Assembly (NCBI GenBank): GCA_023105745.1
Contig: JALGQZ010000009.1
Coordinates: 12,944,564 to 13,008,563, forward strand
Length of the DNA stretch: 64,000 bases
Direction of reading: 5' to 3'
From: Austropuccinia psidii
Taxonomy: Eukaryota; Basidiomycota; Pucciniomycetes; Pucciniales; Sphaerophragmiaceae
Shown here: positions 37,590-49,152 of the stretch, piece after piece
Position numbering within the stretch: position 1 is the first letter of the stretch
How the letters are laid out: every line of letters starts with the position of its first letter
Notes under the pieces: generated by a model
Databases searched by the model: none
The model's input: only the letters and a program-made list of their open reading frames with translations
What the model was told of the DNA's origin: nothing
Program-made: the position numbers and the translations under genes

Positions 37590-40500
37590 GGGTGTTGGTA
37601 AACACACGTAAGCTTTTAGTAAAAACACGTAAGTGACCTTAATTTTCAAAAAAAATTCCTCAGGCTCAGTTTTGAGGATTTTTTTAATTTTTTTTTGCCA
37701 TATTTTTCCTGACTTGGAATGTCAATAAGCACAAATTTTTTTTTTGCCAAATTTCACCAATTTGGTCAATATGCCAAAATGGCATATTTTTTTTCAAAAA
37801 TTCATTTAAAATCTTCCCACTTATGAATTTACTTAATTTTTTTTTTAAAAATGAAGGGTTCAATTTGAAGAATAAAGCACCAGAATACCATAATTTTGGG
37901 AATTTTTTTTGGGTGGGACAAGTGAAGGTGCAAAAAGGGTTTTTTTTTCAAATGTTTTTTCCCGTCATTGTAATATGCCTATTTTTAAAAAATTGAATTT
38001 AATAACTTCCCACTTATGAATTTCATTAATTTTTTTTTAAATTAAAGGGTTCAATCTGGACAATAAAGAACCAGAAGCTCATTAATTGGGAAATTTCTTT
38101 GGATGGGACAACAAGTGAAGGCGCAATGAGTGTTTTTTTTAACTGTTTTTTCTCTTGTGTGTAATATGAATATTCTCAAGTACAACAGTTCCACAAGTTT
38201 GATAAAAAATGAGACTGAGGTGTGATTTAAGCAATAAATATGACTGAGGAGGGGGATAATTGGCATAAATTGTATATACAAAAATCATTCAATCAGAATC
38301 AACTTCCAAAATAGTGGGTTTTTTCTGAGAGGGGGGAGGAAGATTGGACAAATACAACATTCTGTGTTTCTTAAATTTATCAGCCCACCCCAGGGCTTGT
38401 TTTTGGGCATGAATCTCCCAGTTAACAGTAATGGGGGGGACTGGATAAACTTTAGAAATGATGATGTCCAAAGGAACAAAATGAGCACAACTATTCAAGA
38501 AGCAGATGAAAATGGGGGGATTATCATTTGGAGGACAGAAATAAGGGAAAAAAGAAAAATATTGGGCTGTGGAATAAAAGAAAACTGGTCTTTTATACTT
38601 TTTTGCAATTGGATCCCCCATGTCAGGCATGGACATCCACTTGCTTTTTGGAGCCTGGCCAACATCTTCATACCATTCAATTCTTTCCAAATAAGAGGAT
38701 ACTGAGGGAATTAAGGTGTTCATGGCTTCATAAAGGTCTTGATTTTGTTGAATTTCTTCAGCCAAGTAACCTCTGACATCAGCCCATTGATCTTGAGTCT
38801 TGTAAATGAAGTGGGATACTGTTCTGTAGCCACAGTTTCCATCACCCTGGACATTGATGGCCTTGAAGGTGTATTTCAATATAAACTTGGGCAAGTCTTC
38901 TGAGCCAGTTATCTGATAAAATAAGTAAAAAAAATGAATAAATATCAAAATAAACAACATAAAATTACATTAAAAAGAATCAGAAACTCACAAACAGCTT
39001 GGAGCATTCATCACTTGTGTGATAATTGCTTTGACAATGCTCACAGGTCAAGTCAATTGCATCATAGATATTCAAACTGGTGGAAGGCTTGTGTGATTTT
39101 CTTTGTGATGTTTTGCTTCCAATTGCCAATCTTCTTTACCTTCTAAGGGTTACTTCTGATTTATTTAATTCAGTTGCTGAGGGTAGTGAATCTGATGAAC
39201 TGATGGATTTAGATAATGAGTACTCAGAATCTTCAGAATCTTCAGATGAGTCCACTTCCATAATTGGAGAGGGTAAATTTGACTGGGATCTTGATGTTGT
39301 TGTGCTGGTCACTTTTGATGGGGGTCTTCCTCTTCTCTTGGATTGACTTTCAATAATTTCAAATCTTGAAGGGTCTCTTTTGTTTTTATTCTTGGCTCCT
39401 TGGGGTCTTCCACGGATATTCTTTCATTCTAGAGGGTCTTCATAATATTGATCATCCTCTTGACTCTTGAAAATTTGATCAAATGGGACTTTTCCAGTCA
39501 AAACATCTTGAAAATGTTGGAGTATTGGAGTGATTTCTGCCATTGGTCTTTGAAACAGGTATTCCCCAATGTCTTCAAATATTTTCTTGGCTTCATTCTT
39601 TCTTTCTTTTTCAACACTTTGATCATCACCTTGAAAACCAGTCTGAGAAGAATATGACAAGTAAAATCAGTTAATAAGAAAAATAATAATAATAAGAGAT
39701 TAAAAAACCCTCACAGGAAAATTTAAATGCCATTGAGGATGGAAGTCTGATAATTCAAGCCTTTGGGGCTTGGAAAATGCCTTTTGGGTCTTATGCTTGC
39801 AAGGAATGCCTTTATAATTGTTGTATTTGTTGGTGCATTTTTCATTTGGAGGAAATTTTGTTTTGAAATTTTCAAAGGCAATCTGAAGAGCATAATGAGA
39901 CACCTTGCCATTGAGGGCACAGATGTGTGGAGGAAAATTCTTGACATGGACAATCATTTCTTTGGAGATTCTGTTGATAATTTTGATAAATTGTTTTCTG
40001 AATGCCATGTGGAGTGCCCTGACTACCTCCAGGAGAGTACCAGTGGACTTTTGGAGCCAAAGTTTAACCATGGCATGGGCACCTTCAACTCTGGAGGTGG
40101 ATCCCACACCCAGGTGGCAATGGTGGTTGGTCCAGGCTGGCACATAATACTCCTTTAGAGGAAGCCAGGTATTTTCCAAATACTGCAAGACCTCAGCATT
40201 TTTAACTTGCTTTTGAAGCTTCTTCCAGTTTTCTTTGAAAGACTTTTCAGTGGGTGAATACATAAACTGAGAAAAGAATCCCAAAGTCATTAATAAAGAC
40301 AATAATAAGAAAAAAAGTGAAATAAAATGAAATAAAGTGAAGAAGTATATTACTTGATTCCAAAGGCCCATAAAAATTTCAAAATCAGTTCCATGACCAA
40401 TTTTCTTCATGCAATGAGCAGATACCTCCTTGTTGATGTGCCAAATGCATAGAATGACTTTGGAGTCTGGGAACAGCTTCTTAATAGAGTTTTTCAAGGC

Positions 40501-41889
40501 CAGATCCCTGTCAATAACAATAACTGGAGGGGGAACAAGATTGGTGTTGTTGAGGACCTTTTCAATGTATTGATTTAATGCCCAAGTATATGAAGCTTAA
40601 TTTTCATTCTTCATCAAACAAAAAGCCCCAGAAAAGGTCTTATTTGTTGAGCTGAATCCAACAATATGAAAAAGGGGCATTTTGTACTTATTGGTCTTAT
40701 AAGTACAATCCATAAGAATGACATGAGGAAAGCCATGAAGAAGTTTTATGGCCAGGGGGTGAGTAAAAAACAAGGAGGTAATGTGTCCCTCAGAATCCCT
40801 TGCAGAGGACCAAACAAAATTTTCTTCTTTGAGAGTGTCAATAAGAGCATCAATGGGCCTCCTGCCTTGCAGTTTGTCTTTCTTGATTTTCTTGACTTGG
40901 CTATAAATGTCTTGAAGGATTACAGGCCTGTCAGACTCCCTCTGGCTGCATAATTGGGCTTGAATTTGCCTTGGCATGAGCAGTGATTCAGACATTTGAG
41001 CAATTTGAGATGTTTCTTGCTCATTGAATTTCCTGAAAGCAGGATGTGCCATGATATTTTCAGTGGCATCATGGCTATGTTCAGGATTTTTGACTTTAAG
41101 AGTCCAAGTGGTACTCTTGGCATATTTCCTGGCATAAAGTCTAAAAGGACAGTCAAGCTTTCTTGAGGTGACTGTTTTGGAGGGGCTTTTGTTGGGATTT
41201 GGGGTGCCAGACCTGTCACAACATATTTCAATTTGGTTGTGGGTCATATTGGACCTCAAGGTGGACACAGCATACCCCTGAGCCCTGGCAACATTATGCA
41301 CATGTTGACAAAGAAGCTCAAGGGTCTGAAATTCACCTTCAGTGGGGGGTTGAAGCATTTTTTTAATGAAAATTATGTATAAAAGTAAAAAAAAAGGGGG
41401 ATTTGGGGGATTTGGAATGGGGTAAGAACCTTTTGAAATGTGAAAAAGTGGTGAAAAAGGTGTGAAAAATGAACAGAAGTGGTTAAGAGTGACAGAAAGT
41501 GGTTTAAATATGGGATTAATAGATGAGGGAAGGTAAAAAATTGAAAATTGAGAGGCTTGAAAGCAGGTTGTTGTGGTGGAAAATGCAGTCTTTGGGGGAA
41601 AAAAAGAAAAAAAAGTGTGAAAAGCTTTGCAAAATGGCTTTGGTAATGCTTTTTTTCCAAAAAAAAAATGGTTTGGGGTGGGGATAATGTGGATTATTGG
41701 GATGTTTGAGCTTGTTTGTTTTTTTTGGGGGGGGGCTGGGCAAAAAAATCTGAAACAATTGGGAGTTAGAGAGGTTTTGTGGGGAAAAACCTCTTTTGGG
41801 AATGTTTTGGCCCAATACAGGCCCAATGGTGTTTCATTTTTAATTAAAAATGGGCCCAGGGCACCCCTTACGTGTTTTTACCAACACCC
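37590..41889 (-). mobile_element. Mutator-like DNA transposon carrying a transposase-OTU gene
   Basis: A 4,300-bp element bounded by terminal inverted repeats of about 23 bp with one mismatch (GGGTGTTGGTAAA... at 37590; its complement ends CCAACACCC at 41889). The repeat is followed inward on the left by a second ACACGTAAG copy. Flanking 8-mers TATATATA and TAAATAAA agree at six of eight positions, so any target duplication has mutated or sits in simple sequence. Inside is one gene on the minus strand. About 700 bp of left subterminal sequence is shared with the non-autonomous copies. It has the fewest mutations of the family in this window and is the likely model for the others. Confidence 0.88.
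38289..41358 (-). pseudogene. MULE transposase with C-terminal OTU cysteine protease domain, three in-frame stops
   Basis: Four phase-0 exons (41358-40354, 40266-39715, 39642-38992, 38912-38289) with GT-AG introns of 87, 72 and 79 nt give 943 codons. Residues about 45-110 (ICCDRSG...DCPFRLYARK...H-x-H) resemble a FAR1/WRKY-GCM1-like zinc-binding segment. The MULE core has Asp217 (HVILMDCTYKTNKYKMPL), Asp283 (VIVIDRD) and Glu396 (SRVEGAHAMVK), followed by a degenerate SWIM-like GIPCKH. Exon 3 carries AT-hook-like RGRPQGAKNKNKRDPSRFE and RRGRPP, an acidic Ser-rich stretch, and a CEHC...H...C cluster. Exon 4 is an OTU domain with Asp760, Cys763 (DGNCGYR) and His880 (CAHFVPLD). Three stops interrupt it: TAA after KNEN, TGA after EDPLE and TAA after TLRR. 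No frameshift was found. Upstream open sequence to 41826 is Pro/Phe-rich and probably noncoding, so the ATG at 41358 was preferred. Confidence 0.85.
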
Positions 41890-43427
41890 TAAATAAATTA
41901 TTTATTTATTTAAGTTTTAAATTAAAAGAATTAAACTATTTTAATTAATTAATTAATTATATTTAATTTATATTAATAAATTCTTTTGATTAAATGATCC
42001 TTTTTTTTTTTTTCAAAAAAAAAAAAAAAAATTAATTCAAATTTAAATGGGATTAATTTATTTTAAAATTGAATATTTTTTTTTTTTCATTAATATTTTA
42101 TATTTTTTTAGTTAATTTGAAAAAAAAAATAAAAAATTAAATTAATATTAATTTTTATCTCTTGAATTATTATTATAATAATGAAAATCATAAGGAAATT
42201 TATTATTTAATATAATATAAATAAGATAAAAATCAATCAGGGTGACATATTTGGAAAAGTCAGAAGTTTTTTTTTTTTTTTAATTTAAAACTATTATTTA
42301 AATATAATGTTTGTATTGTATAAGATTTACATTTAATATTAGATAATAAAGGACTTGTTTGATTCAACTGGTGGAAGGTTACTGTATTATTAACTCCAAA
42401 GGTATTACATGAGTGTTTAGGTAAATTAATTTTTAGTATTAAATTATTCATATATAATCAATTTTTCTTTTTGTATAAGCTTATGATTTTATTTTTGAGA
42501 GAAATAAACATTAAATAATTCTGGGGGTCAATACAAGTTGAGGTCAGGATTCATGTTATTTGGTTCAATAAAGAAATTCTAAAAGTTTGGAAAATTTGAT
42601 TGATTAGTTTAGAATCTTAAGAGGAAATGAAAAAATTTAAATAAGTGATTCTAGAGACAGTGAATAATCATTAGATTAAGATGGTGATATAATAAAAAAT
42701 TATTAATAAAATAATAATTTTAATAATTATATAATAAGATTTGATTAAAAAGAGAATTATTAATTTAATCATTATTTTTAAATACCCTTCTCCTGTTTCA
42801 AGAAAATTTTAAATCATACTCTGAATGATTTAAATAATGTATTTAGTAATATGAATAAGTCTCCTAAAATGTACATGAAAAGAAATTTAATCAATTAAAT
42901 TTTTGTAGAATGGATTTAATTGAATTGATTCTGATCATGATCCATTGAATTGAATTGAATTGAATTGAAAGAAGGTATTAGAATTCTATGATTTTTCTTT
43001 ATAAGCTGAATTGTCCATTAAAATTCTAAGAATTCCTTTGATTAACTTTTTGTCAATTTTTTAATTTACAAAAGAGATGAGCTTGCTATCAAAAATAAAA
43101 AATATTAATTTTTTTTTATTTAAAATCAAAATTAAACTAATAATTTAATTTATAATTAAAGTGGAGAAAATCAAAAAATCAAAAAATCAGAAAATGAGTC
43201 AATGTTTTAGTGAGAAAAATTAAAAAATCAGAAATTTAAATTGAATACACTAAATTAATTTAATTTTTAATTTTTAAATTTTTTAAAAAATAAAAAAAAA
43301 TAAAATAAAATCTTTTTCATTAAATTAATTTTTTCTTCATCGACCACACAATTTGATCCAAAAATTTAAAATTAAATTAATTCAGCTTTTATCAATTTAC
43401 ACCTAAGTTATCATTCAAATTAAAATT
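41890..43427. other. A+T-rich intergenic DNA upstream of MPP6
   Basis: Homopolymers near 42001-42030 and 42270-42285, (TTAA)-type runs at 41941-41960 and GAATT repeats near 42945-42970. No gene seen. The 250 bases before MPP6 contain a run of AAAATCA words and no obvious promoter element. Confidence 0.55.
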
Positions 43428-44454
43428 ATGTTATCTTCTGGAACGGTTCGTATTCTTTTTAATTTTTAATTTTTAATTTTTAATTAATTAATTTTTAATT
43501 TTTAATCGTTCTTTTAATAGTTAAACCTCAAATTCATGCAAAGAAATCTTAATTCGATCAAAGAAAATTCAAAAAATTCAAAAAATTTATCATCAAATCA
43601 TCAAATTAAATTAGATTCTAAAAATTCCTCAAATTTTAATCTAGATTCAAATTCAAATTCAACAGAATCAAAATCAAATTCAACAGAATCAAAATCAAAT
43701 TCAATATTAAAATTAAAATCAAAATCAAAATCAAAATCTCTCAATTTTAATATCATTTATGAAGAATCTCTCATCTCATTCCCTCTCTTATCTTATAATT
43801 CTTCATCAATCAATCAATCAAATTTAAATCACAACTCAAATATTAATAATCATTTAGGTAGAATTAGCTTTGGTGATCTTAATAAATCAATTCATGTCAG
43901 TCATCAAACAAAAAATAATAATTCATCTTGATCTTCTTATATCAATCTAATCAATTCCTTACTTTTTTTTTTTTATTAATCTTTAGAAATTAAATCATTC
44001 ATCAAATTGGGATTCAATTCAATCAAACTCAAAAAATCATCCTCCTATAGATTTAACTCAAAATCTTAAAACTAATTCAAATCATCCTCAACCTTCATCT
44101 TCTTCAATAATATCAAACAATTCAAATCATCATCAAAAATCAATCAATCAATCTAAATTCTTAAATCAAAAGCTTAATGATTTCAAAAAACCATTTGATC
44201 AAACAATCATTAAAACAAAACGAAAAATTAATGAAATAAGTCCATCAAATCATCATCTCAATTCTCAACCTCATTCAAATCAAATCAAAAAATTAAAATC
44301 TCAACCTAAATCTAAATCTAAATTACATAATAATCATAATAATAATGATCAAATTCTTAAAATTGAAACCGTTAAAACAAAGTTAAATAAACCAGATCAA
44401 GAAATAGAACAGGAAATCGATAAGATGCTCAAATCTGTTAAGCAAAAAGTTTGA
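43428..44454 (+). CDS. MPP6: MPP6-family nuclear exosome cofactor
   Basis: Three exons (43428-43445, 43521-43895, 43987-44454) with introns of 75 and 91 nt give 286 aa. MPP6 tethers the Mtr4 helicase to the nuclear exosome via Rrp40 and acts in rRNA maturation and decay of cryptic transcripts. The N-terminal LSSGTLNLKFMQR (residues 2-14) corresponds to the family hallmark (LSS..MNMKFM in yeast, LRMKFMQR in human), the segment that binds Mtr4. A middle block IIYEES...LGRISFGDLNKSI corresponds to the human GRMSF / yeast GRKTFGDN motif that contacts the exosome. The C-terminal third is Lys-rich and basic, as expected for an RNA-binding tail. The rest is Asn/Ser/Lys low complexity. The short first exon was included because it supplies the hallmark in frame; the open frame alone would start at FMQRN and lose it. 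Confidence 0.82.
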
Positions 44455-44797
44455 CAAGTATTTCTTTAGGCAAGCGTTCAAGTTGTATTATAAACCATCT
44501 CATCTTCGTCAATCATACATACATACCTTACCTTTTTATATCTGTTTTTTCGCGGGGGGATTTGTTAAATCGTTTATTAAAATTAAAAAAAAAAAAATTA
44601 TCATGCTTTTTTTGCTCAGAAATCAAAATAAATTATCACTTGTCGTCATCTTATGATTGCGCTCAATAGAGTTAAAAAGAGAATAACATTCCACTTGAAA
44701 CAAATTTATTAGGGGGACTCATCCTTTAGCTCATTCGTGCGAGATATCGCGAAATCCAGTAGACTAATATGGATATGACACATGCCACATTTCGTTG
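44455..44797. other. MPP6 downstream region
   Basis: Probably the MPP6 3' UTR plus spacer up to the TA target of the Tc1 element. It is less A+T-rich than most intergenic DNA here and contains a GCGGGGGGA word near 44552. The 72-aa frame at 44451-44669 starts on the MPP6 stop region and matches nothing. Confidence 0.45.
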
Positions 44798-46484
44798 TAC
44801 AGTGCCCTGCCATAAGTATGCAAACGCTTTTAAAAAAAAGGCGAGCTGTATTTTTTTGGCTGCGCAGCCAAAAATCTCACGCGCACATTCTCACAGGGAC
44901 AAGTCAAAGTCACGATTTTAAATTGCAAAAAAAAAGCCAAAACACTAAGGAAAAAAGACAAAAAAGAAACTAAGACACCTTTGTTTTTGGGTTTCTAAAC
45001 AATACATGATGAGTTGACACAAAAACTTAAAAACAAAACAAAGTTAAGCAAAAAAAAAATAACTTATTAGCTTTAGTCAAGTGAATTAAGTTATGAGTGC
45101 AAGAGAAAACTGACCATATAATAATGGTGGTCCTAGTAAAATGTTGGACCACCACTCTGTGCAATAACCATTTCCATTTGCTGTTGCATGGAGAGTATCA
45201 AGTCGTCCAAAGTATTGCGAGGAACATCATCCCATGCTGATTGGATGGTGACCCTTAATTCATTGATTGTTTGTGGTTGATAGAGTTTGCTGATGGCACT
45301 CTTCATGATCTTCCATACATTCTCAATTGGGTTCAGATCAGGTGAGTGAGCAGGCCATTGCATTTTTTGGATCCCATGTTGTTGGCGCCATTGATTGCTG
45401 AGAGTTGCTGTGTGGATTGGGGCATTGTCTTCCATGACAATAAGCTGATGTCTTCCCATTATCCAGGGTGCTTGCTCCATTTGGCTGATGAAAGGAAAGA
45501 GAACTGGTTGGTAAACCTTTCAAATCAGTTGAGCCAATGTCATTTGTCCCTCAAGAAATGCAATTCTTGATTGATTGGCTGCACAAATTCCCCCCCAGAC
45601 CATGATTGTTTGATGTCCAGAGCGATGATTAATGGCTAAGTTCTCCAATAGCCACTTCTCTTGAGGAGTGTGCCATACACAGACTCAGTTGAATTTCTTG
45701 CCTAGCTCAAAAGCTGACTTGTTGGTCCACAAAACCTTTGCCCAATTGTCAATTCCCCAGTGCACATGAGCTTGAGCAAATAGAAATTGGGCTTGAAAAT
45801 CTTTTGGTTGAAGGTAAGGCTTTCTTGGTGCAATTCTTAATGCCTTACCTAGCTTGTGGATCTCTTTCTGAATAATTCTGGTAGAAATGATTTCAATCAT
45901 CAAGTTTATAACTTGAGCAACAGTAAGATGACAGCAATGAGTAATGATTTGGCTAAGCTGATGTTGGTCATGATCCTTTAAGATTGTAGGCTGTCTGGTT
46001 TTTTGTTGAGTTTGAACTATGCCAATTTGTTGATATTTTGTGATTGTATTGTAGATTATTGTAAGAGGAACCCCAACTAATTGGCCAATGGCTTGGAATG
46101 ATAACCCTGTTTGACACATTCCCAAAATTCATCCATGAGTTTCAATGTCCAGATAAGGAATGATCTAAAATAACAAAAAACAATTAAAACAATTGTTGAA
46201 AAAGAAAAAATCAAAAGCAAAGTGGAAAAAGGACAAAAAGGTGGATAGTTATTAGTTGAGGGTTTGCAAGGCATTGGGTGATTCTCTTTAAATAGCCCAA
46301 TCTTCATGATTGGACTATTTAATAAAGTGAAACAATTCAAAACAATCTGAGATGTGAGAGAAAGAAACAAACAAACAAAAAAAAACAACAATGTAAGATC
46401 AATTAAGAAAGGGGGAGAGACTCGAGAAAGAGGAGATGCACAAGCCAAGATAAGATGCAACAAATAGGATGGCAGGGCAATGTA
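44798..46484 (-). mobile_element. Tc1/mariner element
   Basis: The element 44800-46482 (1,683 bp) is flanked on both sides by TA (44798-44799, 46483-46484), the target duplication of this superfamily. The left end CAGTGCCCTGCCAT is matched by the inverted right end with one mismatch (CATTGCCCTGCCAT). Inner TIR sequence (left AAGTATGCAAACGC) is not conserved on the right. The transposase lies on the minus strand. The 172-aa reverse frame at 46077-46595 overlaps the right terminus and is not a gene. Confidence 0.87.
45133..46125 (-). pseudogene. Tc1/mariner transposase, inactivated
   Basis: Residues 1-50 (MCQTGLSFQAIGQLVGVPLTIIYNTI) form the paired-like helix-turn-helix that binds the terminal repeats, followed by a second helical DNA-binding segment. 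The catalytic region then reads VLWTNKSAFELG, where an Asp is expected in place of Asn, the second acid MEDNAPIHT, and WPAHSPDLNPIENVWKIMK with the third acid. The usual VMVWGGI block sits near 45600. All parts lie in one frame, interrupted by TGA codons at 45685-45687 and 45520-45522. Both could derive from CGA by one C-to-T change. The loss of the first catalytic Asp also predicts inactivity. Sequence just upstream of the first ATG keeps related residues in another frame, so the true start was probably a little further upstream. Confidence 0.9.
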
Positions 46485-46650
46485 TCTCATGCTCATACAG
46501 GCCCCTGGTTTTTCAGGTTTGTCCCAACAAAAGTAATTTGACTGTAAATTTCCTTTTTTTTGGTTCCTTGTGCAAAAATCCTTAAGCATCCTCATTTTTC
46601 CCCCTTTATTTTGCTTTCCTCTAAAAAATATCCAATGTCATTCAATCAAT

Positions 46651-48086
46651 CAACTTGTCAGGATGAAACTATGATAAAGGTGTAAATATACTAAGTACAA
46701 CTTTAACTATGTTTGTGACATGGTAAAAATGGTTAAAAAAAAAGATTTTTAAGGGCTAAAGATAATTTAATTTAAGATAAAAAGGGCTTTACTATATATA
46801 ATATAGTGGTGGTGAGTGCTGTTGAAAGCCCTGGGTGCAGTTTTATCTGTTGGGTTAAAAGAATAAAAGAATAAAATAATTAAGATTTATAATTATACCT
46901 GATTATTAACCAAGAGTAAAGATTTTTTTGACAGTTTACTATGTAGGTTATTCAAGAGCAGGATGAGGAGACAATTCTGGCTGTGAAAAGCCTCCTTTTT
47001 ATCCTGAAATGGGGTGGAAAGGGTGCTAGACCTTTCCACATAGAGGAATTGAAGATTTTTTCACTCTCTAGTGCTGGCTTGTGGTTTTCAAACAGCCTTT
47101 ATAACCTGTATTGAGCTCATATGTGGTTTTGAAACCACATCTGGGCAGTTTTCACCAATACAGGGTGAAAATTTTCATCTGGGGACCTCACAGCCTAATC
47201 CTGATGTGTATGACGCGTAGAATGCTGTACAGAAGCTGTATGGGACCCCACTATTGACTGAAGTATGAGGTATTGAAGTAAAAACAAGCTTCTTTGTCTA
47301 TTTGACACCTCATATCCATGGTTATGGGATATTATCCCATGGTAAGGCTGTATTGGTCAGAATGTGAGATTTTGACCTTAAAAAAGCTGTAACTTTGTCA
47401 GTTCTTGAGATATCAACCTCAAACCTAAACCAGTGTGTAGCCCTGTATATGTTCTACACAATGGTACCTTATTTGATGTGGTTATCATTAATTATGGCAA
47501 AGTTATGCCATGTACAAGATTTTTGTACATAGGCCTGATTTAGGCAAAAAGCTGTATTGAGCTTGTTTGCCCCATAACTTCTGCTGTAGTTGAGATATGG
47601 GGAAGTGGATGACACCATAAGATAGCCCTGATTGTGCTATTTCCAAAAATACCCCACTTTAAGTATCTCACACTAAAACTGTAGAAGTTAGATGAGAGGT
47701 GAATGTTTTGTTCACCCTTATTTAGTCTGAAATTGACCATAACTCCAGTAATATTGGTGCTAGCTCAGTTTGGCTGGTACCATTGGATAGCCCTGACTTA
47801 GAGCTTCATTTTGAGTACCCATTTGATGAGGTTAAGGCTCTACTTATAGATTTTAGATGAGAGGTGAAAATTAAGGTTTATGCTCAGCAATAACTTTGTT
47901 ATTCTTTGTCCTATGGTGATGGGACTTATATTTTCAGAAAGAGGTGAGTTTCCTCTTTCTTTTGATACCTTTTGAGCTGATTTGGCTCATTTCCATGTTT
48001 TGGTGGTATCTTGGCTATACCATTGGTTTATGGTATTTTGGCTGTCATGCTTGTGCTCTGGTTTTGAGTCACAGGCTCACACAACT
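46651..48086 (+). mobile_element. Solo LTR of a Ty1/copia-type retrotransposon, with target duplication
   Basis: The LTR spans 46656-48081 (1,426 bp), starts TGTCAGG, ends CTCACA and is flanked by the 5-bp direct repeat CAACT (46651-46655 and 48082-48086). It is recognisably related, in the opposite orientation, to the 3' LTR of the copia element at 58747-60285. Shared words include TTTAACTATG, GAAAGCCC, TAGATGAGAGGT, GGTACCATT and TTGAGTCACAGGCT. No coding sequence for the element remains beside it, so the internal part was probably lost by LTR-LTR recombination. Frames of 60-70 aa inside it (47540-47740, 47944-48138) are chance. Confidence 0.87.
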
Positions 48087-48189
48087 TGTATTTTTTTCCT
48101 TGCTGACACAAAAGCTCACGTTACTAAAATCTATCTAAACCCACAACATAACTTGAAAACCCCATCTTAAATCATTTTTTATTTTGGTT

Positions 48190-48480
48190 TTTTTTAACTC
48201 TGTTTGATTATTGTTGCCTACATGCATAAATGCTCAAAGTGCCAATATTGCATTTGACTACTGAAGATAAAAAAGGAAGCTACAGCAATTAATACAATAG
48301 CTAGATGGAAGGAACTTTTGGTTGCCCCAAATTGACTAAACCTTGGTACATTCAATCTTGATTACCCAGTAATTGAATTAATATTTGAGTGGTTGCTAAG
48401 TGAGGAGGATGATTTGGAAGAAATTCTTACTAAGGTTGTCAGAAATAGGTATGTCAATGATATCTTGTTTGGTTGATCTG
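48190..48480 (+). other. Possible reverse-transcriptase-like remnant
   Basis: One forward frame contains a fairly protein-like stretch ending RNRYVNDILFG followed by a stop and SDDIF. YVNDILFG resembles the Y-x-DD box of retroelement reverse transcriptases with the first Asp changed to Asn. A single internal stop precedes it. The region is too short and diverged to assign a family and may be coincidence. Confidence 0.25.
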
Positions 48481-48938
48481 ATGATATTTTTGTTTAGATA
48501 TTTTAAAATTCCACAAACACCAAAACCTTCAAGAGGAAAGAAATTTGACAAAAATTCTCAGTATTAAGGAATATGACTTAAAACAAGAAGTTTGAACTAA
48601 TAATGAAAGATTTTTGGAAATTTTAAAATTGGATTAATGATAAACTCATATTTTAAAATAAAATTAATTTCCCTAAAATACAAATCTTCCTTCAGTTGGC
48701 TCTCATTTTGAAGTGATTAAGTTGAAATTTAAATGAGGCTTCTTTGTGTTGATTTTCAAGTACTTATCAAATTAGTAGGAGTTCTTATGTTAAGCCATCA
48801 AGGTGAGTTATCAAAGTTCTAGAAAATTTGAGCTTAATAAGTCATCCTCAAATGATCAAATTAGGTAAAATATTATATATATAAGATTTTTTTTTTAAAA
48901 AAAAAAAAAAAAAAATTGATTAAAAATTTACTTGGTGA

Positions 48939-48979
<41 letters not shown>
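48481..48979. other. Intergenic A+T-rich DNA
   Basis: 48481-48860 is moderately A+T-rich with many stops and may continue the remnant before it. From 48885 homopolymers begin. Confidence 0.45.
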
Positions 48980-48981
<2 letters not shown>

Positions 48982-49057
48982 TAATTTTAATAAAAAAAAA
49001 ATAAAAAATAAAAAAAATATTATTTTCAAAATTAAATAATATTATAATAATAATAAT

Positions 49058-49093
<36 letters not shown>

Positions 49094-49111
49094 AACTAAA
49101 CCAAACAAAAC

Positions 49112-49152
<41 letters not shown>

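Noticed and set aside
38364..38776. Forward-strand frames of 82-113 residues
   Set aside because: They are antisense shadows of the OTU exon, which carries clear catalytic motifs on the minus strand.
39763..40158. Forward-strand frame of 131 residues
   Set aside because: Antisense shadow of MULE transposase exon 2, which contains the catalytic Glu on the minus strand.
41359..41826. N-terminal extension of the MULE gene upstream of the ATG at 41358
   Set aside because: The peptide is Pro/Phe/Lys low complexity without a domain and lies in the subterminal part of the element, so the later ATG is more credible.
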